Position numbers and translations under genes: made by a program
Shown: in pieces, positions 30,988 to 36,115 of the stretch
How the letters are laid out: every line of letters begins with the position of its first letter
How positions within the stretch are numbered: position 1 is the first letter of the stretch
The notes under the pieces: model-generated
Seen by the model: only the letters and a program-made list of their open reading frames with translations
Databases searched by the model: none
What the model was told of the DNA's origin: nothing
Source of the DNA: Candidatus Alloruminococcus vanvlietii
GTDB lineage: Bacteria > Bacillota > Clostridia > Oscillospirales > Ruminococcaceae
Direction of reading: 5' to 3'
Length of the DNA: 36,115 nucleotides
Assembly (NCBI GenBank): GCA_904420505.1
Contig: CAJFVS010000007.1
Location: 1-36,115 of the forward strand

Positions 30988-31374
30988 CTATGCCCACATC
31001 GTATCCACAGCCTTTTTGTGCAGCCGGTAAATATGCCGCCAGGAATACTGCATCTGTTCGGCCAACGCTTCAAAGGTAAGCCCCCCTATATACCGCAGAT
31101 ACAACACCTGCTGCAAAACCGGGTCGCGCACGGTTTGTATGGCCTTGAGCACCTGAATGCGCGCCTGCACCAACCCTTCCACCTGCTTGCGCAGCGATTG
31201 TTCATAATGGGAATATTCTTCTTCCATCCAAGCCAAATCCTTTTGGGCATGCCCGCTTGTACAAAGCCGCTGCCGGTGCTGTTTGCACAAAGCCAGCTGT
31301 GCGGCGGTCTGGTCTACCAACGCGTCCGCCTTTTGGTAGGATTGTAAAAATTCCACCTTCTGTTGATAGGTCAC
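30988..31374 (-). CDS. Sigma-70 region-4-like phage regulator (DUF1492/ArpU type)
   Basis: 128 aa. Residues 1-85 form helices, and the C-terminal 45 residues (QTVRDPVLQQVLYLRYIGGLTFEALAEQMQYSWRHIYRLHKKAVD) are a sigma region-4-like helix-turn-helix, as in the DUF1492/ArpU/RinA-type late-gene activators next to terminase genes. It is inferred to turn on the structural genes behind it. The start is the GTG at 31374 with GGAAGGAA upstream. It is first gene of the cassette, immediately downstream of the LexA-type box, so SOS control would reach the structural genes through or with it. Confidence 0.78.
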   Translation of the reverse strand: MTYQQKVEFLQSYQKADALVDQTAAQLALCKQHRQRLCTSGHAQKDLAWMEEEYSHYEQSLRKQVEGLVQARIQVLKAIQTVRDPVLQQVLYLRYIGGLTFEALAEQMQYSWRHIYRLHKKAVDTMWA

Positions 31375-31410
31375 GAACGTTTCCTTCCTTTCCTGCTGTA
31401 TTTTTTACGC

Positions 31411-31428
31411 AAAGAACATATGTTCTTT
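31411..31428. promoter_or_regulatory. LexA-type SOS operator
   Basis: AAAGAACATATGTTCTTT is a perfect 18-bp palindrome containing GAAC-ATAT-GTTC, which fits the Firmicute LexA (DinR) consensus GAACN4GTTC. It lies between the cassette promoter and the GTG start at 31374, about 35 bp downstream of the predicted start site. Confidence 0.75.
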
Positions 31429-31467
31429 CACTTCAAATGCGTATGTTTACTGGGTTTTCTAGGGCTT

Positions 31468-31496
31468 ATCATATGCCAGTATCCGCCATAGGTCAA
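31468..31496 (-). promoter_or_regulatory. Promoter of the phage-derived cassette
   Basis: Minus-strand -35 TTGACC (31496-31491), 17-bp spacer, -10 TATGAT (31473-31468). With the LexA-type palindrome downstream it would be silenced by LexA bound in the early transcribed region. Confidence 0.7.
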
Positions 31497-31608
31497 ATTT
31501 TATAAATTGTTTGTATGCATGGCCCTCTGCAGCTATCTACGCATTTTTGAGTGATTTTGCCGTTTTTCCTGGAAAAAATTACACAAATTTTACAAAAAGT
31601 ACTGGTGC

Positions 31609-31638
31609 TTGGGTAAGCGGGTATGCTATTCTTATAAT
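31609..31638 (+). promoter_or_regulatory. Promoter of ppx-ppk
   Basis: -35 TTGGGT (31609-31614), 18-bp spacer, perfect -10 TATAAT (31633-31638), about 34 bp before ppx. No PhoB/PhoP box was recognised. Confidence 0.55.
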
Positions 31639-31671
31639 AAATATGCAAATCCCTCAGAAAGGAAGATTTTT

Positions 31672-32592
31672 ATGCATTGCGCAGTCATCGATATTGGTTC
31701 CAACACCATCCGTTTGTGCTTATACAACTGGGATGGACAGCAAATTCAAACCCTGTTTTCCAAAAAAGAAACCGTTGGTTTGGTTGGCTATGTCAAAAAC
31801 GGGACGCTTTCGCAAAAAGGCATCCAAAGCTGTATCAACACCCTGCAGGCTTTTAAAGAGCTTGCGCAAAATTTTAAGCCGGACGCTTTTTTGGTGTTTG
31901 CCACGGCTTCGCTGCGCAATATTGAAAACACCGACCAAGCCCTTCGCCAAATCAAAGAGGCAACCGGCATTGAAGTCGACGTCATCCTCGGTCGGGAAGA
32001 GGCCCGTTTGGACTTTGTAGGCGCCACACAGGCCACCGATATGTCCGAAGGCCTTTTGGTGGATATCGGCGGCGGTTCCATCGAGTTGGTCAGCTTCCAA
32101 AACCATGTCATGCAATTTGCCACCAGCATCGACGTGGGCTCCTTAAGCCTGTTTACCAAGCATGTGGAGCTGTTTTTCCCCGATAAATTTGAACGCCACG
32201 AAATCAAAAAAGAAGTCAAGCAAAAGCTCATGGAAATCCCCGAACTTCAAAACCAGAGCTTTCACACCATCTGCGGGGTGGGCGGCACCATCCGCAACAC
32301 CGGTAAGCTTTACAATTTTGCCCATTCCCTTGGCAATACCAACCGCATTTACCCGGCCAGCGCCGTTAAAGACTTTTTAAAGCGCTTTAAAAACCCCGAC
32401 AAAGAAGCCCTGCAGTTTTTGCTGCGTGTAGCGCCCGACCGTGTGCACACCATTGTGCCCGGCATGCTGGCTTTGCAGGTCATCATCCGGTATTTTGGCG
32501 TGCAGGAAATTCAGGTATCCCCTTTTGGCGTGCGCGAGGGCTATCTGTTCGACCGTATCTTAAAGGGAGGTACGCCAAATGCCCAAAGCTAA
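31672..32592 (+). CDS. ppx: Exopolyphosphatase/pppGpp phosphatase family (Ppx/GppA)
   Basis: 306 aa, the short one-unit Ppx-GppA form (ASKHA fold) without the C-terminal HD-like extension of E. coli Ppx. Phosphate-binding loops VIDIGSNTIRL (residues 5-15) and LLVDIGGGSIEL are intact, as is the catalytic-region glutamate context GREEARLDFVGA. It releases phosphate from the ends of polyphosphate, or acts on pppGpp. ATG at 31672 has AGAAAGGAAG upstream; an upstream extension to 31609 lies on the promoter and is rejected. It overlaps ppk by 14 bp. Confidence 0.9.
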   Translation: MHCAVIDIGSNTIRLCLYNWDGQQIQTLFSKKETVGLVGYVKNGTLSQKGIQSCINTLQAFKELAQNFKPDAFLVFATASLRNIENTDQALRQIKEATGIEVDVILGREEARLDFVGATQATDMSEGLLVDIGGGSIELVSFQNHVMQFATSIDVGSLSLFTKHVELFFPDKFERHEIKKEVKQKLMEIPELQNQSFHTICGVGGTIRNTGKLYNFAHSLGNTNRIYPASAVKDFLKRFKNPDKEALQFLLRVAPDRVHTIVPGMLALQVIIRYFGVQEIQVSPFGVREGYLFDRILKGGTPNAQS

Positions 32593-34723
32593 CCCTGCCG
32601 ATTACCCCTACACCCAAAACCGCGAGCTTTCCTGGCTGCGCTTTAACGAGCGCGTTTTGCAGCAGGCGCAGGACCCCTCCAACCCGCTGTTTGAGCAATT
32701 GAAATTTTTGTCCATCTTCACCAGCAATCTGGATGAATTTTTTATGATTCGCGTCGGCAGCCTGTTCGACCTTTCGCTTTTAAAAAAAGTGCATATTGAC
32801 AACAAATCCGGCATGACCCCCGCCCAGCAGCTCAAAGCCATTTACGCGGCCGTAGTGCCCTTATACCAAAAGCGCGATGAAATCTTTTTGCAGCTGGAAG
32901 CCCAATTGCAAATGCAGCACATCACCCGTGTGGACATGCAGCGCCTTACCCCGGCCCAGCGCCGTTTTATGGATGCCTATTTCCGCCAAAGCCTGCTGCC
33001 TTTGCTTTCCCCCCAGGTGGTGGATGCCTGCCATCCCTTCCCCCACCTGCCCAGCAAAATGCTTACCGTAGCCGCCGTGCTGCGCGCAAACAAAAAGGAC
33101 AAAGAAAAAGAAAACGAAATCTTCGCCCTTATCCCGGTTCCCCGCGCGCTTGAGCGCATTGTGGTTCTGCCCGGCGAAGAGCAACTTAGCTATGTCCTGC
33201 TTGAGGACGTCCTTTTGCACTACGTAGGCAAAGTGTTTGACCGTTACCATGTGGTGGACAAGGCCGTCATCTGCGTCACCCGCAACGCGGACATCAACCC
33301 CGACGATGAAAGCTATGAGCTGGAGGAGGACTACCGCCAGCGCATGAAGCAGGTGCTCAAAAAGCGCGCGCAGTTGGCCTGTGTGCGCCTGGAAATCCAA
33401 AACGATTTTTGCCCAAAGGGGCGCAACTGGCTTATAAACCGTTTAAACATCGGCAAAGAGCAGGTGTTTTTTTCCAAAACGCCCCTGTCCACCAAATACT
33501 TGTATTCGCTTATCGATATGGCTTCCCCGGCCCAAAAGCGCCAGCTTAGCTACCCGGCTTTTGCCCCGCAGCCAAGCCCGATGGTGCACGCGGGGGATAT
33601 GTTCAAGCAAATCCTTTCGCATGATATTTTGCTTTCTTACCCTTACGAGAGCATGGAACCGTTTTTGCGCCTTGTTAAGCAGGCCGCCGAAGACCCCAAC
33701 GTCCTGTCCATCAAAATCACCATCTACCGCCTGGCGAACCCTTCGCGGCTGGTGGATTTGCTGTGCCTGGCCGCGGAAAACGGCAAAGAGGTAGTGGCTT
33801 TGCTGGAACTGCGCGCACGCTTTGACGAAAGCAACAACATCAACTGGTCCGAGCAGCTGGAAAACGCCGGCTGCAAGGTATTGTACGGCACCCAGAATTT
33901 CAAAGTGCACTCCAAGTTGTGTTTAATCACCCGCCGGTATAAAAACCGCCTGCAGTATTTTACCCACATCGGCACCGGCAATTTTAACGAAAAAACCTGC
34001 AAGCTGTACACCGACCTTTCCCTGCTTACGGCGGATAAGCAGATTGGCGAAGATACCGTTGCCTTTTTTCAAAATATGGCCATTGCAAACCTTGCCGGGG
34101 AATACCACACCCTGCTGGTGGCGCCCCATTCGCTCAAACCGCGTTTAATCGAACTCATCGACCAGCAGATTCAGCGCGCCAAAGAAGGGCGCCCGGCGTA
34201 TATTTTGTTAAAACTCAATTCCATCACCGACCGCGACCTCATCGATAAGCTTTCACAGGCTTCCCAGGCGGGCGTGCCGGTTGATTTAATCGTGCGGGGC
34301 ATCTGCTGCCTTTTGCCAAAAGTGCCTTTTTACACCGAACATATCCGGGTGATAAGCGTTGTCGGGCGTTTTTTGGAACATTCGCGCGTGTATTGCTTTT
34401 TGCTCGACCAGGGCTATCAAATGTACATCTCTTCGGCCGATTGGATGACCCGCAATACCAGCAGGCGTGTGGAAGTTGCCTGCCCGGTAAACGACCCTTC
34501 CCTGCAGTCGCGCATCCTGCACAACCTGCAAACCATGCTGAGCGACACCAAAAAAGCCCGCGAGCTTTTGCCAAACGGCACCTATACGCCTATAGCGCCC
34601 AGCCAGGGCAAGGCCATCTCCTGCCAGGAGGTGTTTATGCAGCAGGCGTTGCATCCCCCGGCGCTTAGCAAGTCTTCCGCACAAAATGTCGGCTCGTTTT
34701 TTTCGCGCTTGTTCCGCCGTTAG
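32579..34723 (+). CDS. ppk: Polyphosphate kinase (PPK1)
   Basis: 714 aa, normal PPK1 length. Reversibly transfers the terminal phosphate of ATP to polyphosphate. The N-terminal domain opens YTQNRELSWLRFNERVL and has NLDEFFMIRVGSL. The catalytic half has two phospholipase-D-like domains: the autophosphorylated histidine is His444 in NFKVHSKLCLI, followed by THIGTGNFNEKT, and the second conserved histidine is His601 in LEHSRVYCFL. All key residues are present. AGGGAGG lies upstream of the ATG at 32579, inside the end of ppx, so the two are coupled; synthesis and breakdown enzymes in one operon are common. Confidence 0.96.
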   Translation: MPKANPADYPYTQNRELSWLRFNERVLQQAQDPSNPLFEQLKFLSIFTSNLDEFFMIRVGSLFDLSLLKKVHIDNKSGMTPAQQLKAIYAAVVPLYQKRDEIFLQLEAQLQMQHITRVDMQRLTPAQRRFMDAYFRQSLLPLLSPQVVDACHPFPHLPSKMLTVAAVLRANKKDKEKENEIFALIPVPRALERIVVLPGEEQLSYVLLEDVLLHYVGKVFDRYHVVDKAVICVTRNADINPDDESYELEEDYRQRMKQVLKKRAQLACVRLEIQNDFCPKGRNWLINRLNIGKEQVFFSKTPLSTKYLYSLIDMASPAQKRQLSYPAFAPQPSPMVHAGDMFKQILSHDILLSYPYESMEPFLRLVKQAAEDPNVLSIKITIYRLANPSRLVDLLCLAAENGKEVVALLELRARFDESNNINWSEQLENAGCKVLYGTQNFKVHSKLCLITRRYKNRLQYFTHIGTGNFNEKTCKLYTDLSLLTADKQIGEDTVAFFQNMAIANLAGEYHTLLVAPHSLKPRLIELIDQQIQRAKEGRPAYILLKLNSITDRDLIDKLSQASQAGVPVDLIVRGICCLLPKVPFYTEHIRVISVVGRFLEHSRVYCFLLDQGYQMYISSADWMTRNTSRRVEVACPVNDPSLQSRILHNLQTMLSDTKKARELLPNGTYTPIAPSQGKAISCQEVFMQQALHPPALSKSSAQNVGSFFSRLFRR

Positions 34724-34733
34724 AGCAAAACAC

Positions 34734-34765
34734 AAGGCAGCTTTTGCAAAAAGGCTGCCTTTTTG
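34734..34765 (+). terminator. Terminator of ppx-ppk
   Basis: AAGGCAGC (34734-34741) with GCTGCCTT (34754-34761), followed by TTTTTG on the plus strand, 10 bp after the ppk stop. Confidence 0.88.
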
Positions 34766-34887
34766 TTTGCATAAAGCCCGTATTTTTCCCCGCCCGGCAA
34801 AACGCCGGCCGACTGCAGGCAAACTTTTTTGGCCCATGGGCCTGCGCGCAAGTGGGTTATAAAGTGGGTTACACGCAAAAACAAAAA

Positions 34888-34930
34888 TCCCGTAGAACAG
34901 CCAATCAAGCCATTCTACGGGACTTTTTTG
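34888..34930. terminator. Bidirectional-looking terminator before the integrated element
   Basis: TCCCGTAGAA (34888-34897) with TTCTACGGGA (34913-34922), then CTTTTTTG on the plus strand and ATTTTTG on the minus strand. No gene ends close on the plus strand. On the minus strand it could be the ancestral terminator of the tRNA gene whose 3' fragment is at 35147-35176. Confidence 0.6.
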
Positions 34931-34984
34931 TGTAAACAGGTAGCGAAAGAGATGCCTGCGCAAAATTTTGAAATAGACTTAAAC

Positions 34985-35145
34985 CCGCAAAAAGTTGGTA
35001 GCGCCGCGGAGGCGTTGTGAGCGCGTTTACAAGCGAACAGCTGTAGCAAGCGTGACTTTTTGCGGAAAGGAGGAGCGACGGCGCGAGTGAGCCGATGACT
35101 TTTCAAAAGAAAAGTCGTCGCGAACGATACATAGTCCGCGACGAC
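34985..35145. repeat. Structured palindromic element
   Basis: Three nested or adjacent inverted repeats: CCGCAAAAAGT (34985-34995) with ACTTTTTGCGG (35055-35065); GACTTTTC with GAAAAGTC (35097-35116, four-base loop); and GTCGTCGCG (35114-35122) with CGCGACGAC (35137-35145). There is no reading frame with a ribosome binding site. It may be a genome-wide interspersed palindromic repeat or a structured RNA; copy number cannot be seen from one window. Confidence 0.5.
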
Positions 35146-35146
35146 G

Positions 35147-35176
35147 TGGAGCGGGTAAAGGGAGTCGAACCCTCTC
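35147..35176 (-). tRNA. 3' fragment of a tRNA-Gly gene (attachment-site remnant)
   Basis: Minus-strand sequence begins GAGAGGGTTCGACTCCC and ends TTTACCCGCTCCA. This is a complete T-arm (GAGGG, TTCGACT loop, CCCTT), the 3' acceptor strand TACCCGC, discriminator T and encoded CCA, matching tRNA-Gly types with a GCGGGTA acceptor. The D-arm, anticodon arm and 5' acceptor are missing; AT-rich unrelated DNA replaces them. This is the usual scar left at one end of an element integrated into the 3' end of a tRNA gene. It cannot be a working tRNA. Confidence 0.75.
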
Positions 35177-35217
35177 AAACTATATATAAATTGGCTTAAA
35201 TAAACGATTTTTTAAAA

Positions 35218-35239
35218 TTCGTGTGAAATTTCGTGTGAA
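35218..35239. repeat. Tandem TTCGTGTGAA repeats, possible integrase arm-type sites
   Basis: Two exact copies of TTCGTGTGAA (35218-35227 and 35230-35239), 12 bp apart, about 40 bp inside the element from the tRNA fragment. Spacing and place fit arm-type integrase sites or an excisionase site; no integrase gene is in the window. Confidence 0.5.
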
Positions 35240-35268
35240 CTTTTCTACAAAAAATTGCTTCATAATAA

Positions 35269-35312
35269 AAATGTCCCCGCATTTTACACTTCCATGAGAG
35301 GCGTGCGGGGGA
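35269..35312 (-). terminator. Terminator after the RelE-type toxin
   Basis: CCCCGCA with TGCGGGG arms around a loop that carries ACGCCTCTCA on the minus strand, then CATTTTTATT. It stands right after the toxin stop at 35318. Confidence 0.65.
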
Positions 35313-35317
35313 ATTTC

Positions 35318-35584
35318 TCAGTTATAAATATCTCTTCTGTGGCCGATATTCAAAATTAAAATGACAATTTTTTCATCTTGAATATCTGCAATTAAACGGT
35401 AATCCCCAACACGGTAACGCCATTGTCCGCTTCGGTTTGCCGTCAAGCCTTTTCCGTGCCGGCGAGGGTCATCGGTTCCAACCAGATTCTTTTCAATCCA
35501 CGAAAGCAACAGCGTCCGGGTATATTTATCCATTTTCTTAAGCTGCTTTACCGCCTGTTCTGTATATTCCACTTCCCACGCCAT
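35318..35584 (-). CDS. RelE/ParE family toxin
   Basis: 88 aa, the usual size. Sequence WEVEYTEQAVKQLKKMDKYTRTLLLSWIEKNL, then RHGKGLTANRSGQWRYRVGDYRLIADIQDEKIVILILNIGHRRDIYN matches RelE/YafQ/ParE toxins, with the basic core and conserved GxWRYRVGDYR and GHR-x-x-Y end. RelE members cut mRNA on the ribosome and ParE members poison gyrase; the two cannot be told apart here. The ATG at 35584 shares one base with the antitoxin TGA (TGATG); a TTG one codon upstream is also possible. Translationally coupled to its antitoxin. Confidence 0.88.
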   Translation of the reverse strand: MAWEVEYTEQAVKQLKKMDKYTRTLLLSWIEKNLVGTDDPRRHGKGLTANRSGQWRYRVGDYRLIADIQDEKIVILILNIGHRRDIYN

Positions 35585-35814
35585 CAATTATCGTCCTCCA
35601 TCGAGAACATTTTCATAACCTCTGCGTGGCTGTAGGTAACGGGGTTTTTCTTGTATTCTTCCATCGCCTGGTTATAAAGCTGCAAATCGTGTTCGTCTTC
35701 TATTCTGTCCATTACCGTTTCCCGGATGAAATCGGAAACGCTTTTGTTATACATCTGTGCATAAGCTTTTACCAGCTTATCGTCATTATCGCTAAAACGC
35801 ACGCTAATAGTCAT
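35584..35814 (-). CDS. RHH-type antitoxin (DUF6290/RelB-like)
   Basis: 76 aa. The N-terminal ribbon-helix-helix (MTISVRFSDNDDKLVKAYAQMYNKSVSDFIRETVMDRI) binds DNA; the C-terminal helix (LYNQAMEEYKKNPVTYSHAEVMKMF) should wrap the toxin. The ATG at 35814 has AAGGAAG upstream; the much longer open frame reaching 35961 has no signal and crosses the promoter. It neutralises the toxin and represses the operon through the tandem repeat in its promoter. Confidence 0.85.
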   Translation of the reverse strand: MTISVRFSDNDDKLVKAYAQMYNKSVSDFIRETVMDRIEDEHDLQLYNQAMEEYKKNPVTYSHAEVMKMFSMEDDN

Positions 35815-35836
35815 AATCACACTTCCTTTCATCCTT

Positions 35837-35865
35837 ATTGTATTACATTGTATTACAATTGTCAA
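35837..35865 (-). promoter_or_regulatory. Toxin-antitoxin promoter with tandem operator
   Basis: Minus-strand -35 TTGACA (35865-35860), 17-bp spacer, -10 TACAAT (35842-35837). The spacer and -10 consist of two exact tandem 10-bp repeats, ATTGTATTAC on the plus strand (35837-35846, 35847-35856), a typical RHH antitoxin operator. Confidence 0.8.
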
Positions 35866-35943
35866 TAGTATATTTAATAAATAATAAAAAGCATTCATTA
35901 GGTAGACTTTTCCCAACAAAGTACATATAATAAAGATAACAGA

Positions 35944-35990
35944 ACCCGACACGCCTCTCAACGATGCGAACCACGTCGGGTCGTTTAATT
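35944..35990 (+). terminator. Hairpin upstream of the toxin-antitoxin module
   Basis: ACCCGAC with GTCGGGT arms around a loop starting ACGCCTCTCA, then CGTTTAATTTT. Its loop motif repeats that of the terminator after the toxin. It may be a terminator or leader structure of the mobile element. Confidence 0.45.
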
Positions 35991-36031
35991 TTGCTTTTAC
36001 AAAAGGAGAAATATTTGCAATAATAGAAGAA

Positions 36032-36065
36032 CCCCGCCCTCTGTTTTAGAGAGCGGGGCGTTTTT
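36032..36065. terminator. Terminator at the window edge
   Basis: CCCCGCCCTCT (36032-36042) with AGAGAGCGGGG (36048-36058), one mismatch, then CGTTTTTAA on the plus strand. It directly follows the stop of the minus-strand partial gene at 36064. Confidence 0.7.
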
Positions 36066-36115
36066 AATAGTAGTAACCAAACAGCTTTTCCTTTTGTTTT
36101 GCTGTAAGCGGCAAA
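36064..36115 (-). CDS. C-terminus of an unidentified protein (partial)
   Basis: Only 16 residues and a TAA are inside the window; they read LPLTAKQKEKLFGYYY. The lysine-rich, tyrosine-ended tail followed at once by a terminator supports a true gene end. Family cannot be named. It probably belongs to the integrated element. Confidence 0.4.
   Translation of the reverse strand, partial: LPLTAKQKEKLFGYYY

Noticed and set aside
20958-31670. Direct-repeat attachment sites around the phage cassette
   Set aside because: I compared the sequence just outside both cassette ends (about 20960-21000 and 31430-31600) and found no convincing shared core, and no integrase.
35584-35961. 125-aa long form of the antitoxin
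   Set aside because: The N-terminal 49 codons cross the promoter and operator and have no ribosome binding site; the ATG at 35814 is well placed.
1-36115. CRISPR array or insertion sequence
   Set aside because: No set of regularly spaced repeats and no transposase reading frame were seen.

Overview
The window looks like chromosome from an anaerobic, low-to-mid GC Gram-positive bacterium of the Clostridia, probably an Oscillospiraceae/Ruminococcaceae gut relative. The evidence is a T-box leader, strong AGGAGG-type ribosome binding sites, Firmicute-type LexA and LacI operators, MerR/MATE and XRE/membrane-protein pairs, and an SPP1/A118-like phage structural cassette. No 16S rRNA or other taxonomic marker is present, so this is inference.

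Layout. 1-31: start of a probable dhaK, minus strand. 326-6003: hexuronate catabolism. uxaB-uxaA run on the minus strand, and a LacI-type regulator and uxaC on the plus strand. They share a 250-bp divergent region with two identical 14-bp operators. The regulator has a CTG start and an in-frame TAG, so it is probably decaying. 6482-8594: glycosyltransferase, ferritin-like protein and DUF3783 protein. 8705-10559: an ECF sigma factor operon with a membrane anti-sigma-like protein, an overlooked 37-aa ORF and a DUF3221-like secreted protein, behind a promoter of ECF type. 10837-16661: MATE exporter, K+/H+ antiporter, then a divergent MerR-MATE pair whose MATE promoter has the diagnostic 19-bp spacer. 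16801-17438: XRE repressor and small membrane protein. 17567-18934: sodium-coupled amino-acid transporter. 19235-19530: a complete T-box leader with no intact gene directly behind it. 19630-20424: a nitrilase-fold protein that has lost all three catalytic residues. 20656-20910: a small unknown gene.

20977-31374 is a ten-gene minus-strand phage-derived cassette: sigma-like regulator, small and large terminase, portal, scaffold, capsid, connector, DUF6751-like protein, tail-like protein, a Fn3-rich adhesin, a hub-like protein and a small end protein. There is no integrase, tape measure, holin or lysin. A good promoter followed by a perfect LexA-type palindrome stands in front of it. This reads as an SOS-controlled, streamlined or domesticated particle module (GTA-like, or a defective prophage), and is the most interesting system here.

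31672-34723: ppx-ppk1 polyphosphate operon, overlapping and followed by a terminator. 34985-35145: a structured palindromic element. From 35147: a 3' fragment of a tRNA-Gly gene marks the attachment site of an integrative element that continues rightwards, with repeated arm-type sites, a RelE/RHH toxin-antitoxin pair and the C-terminus of another gene at the edge.
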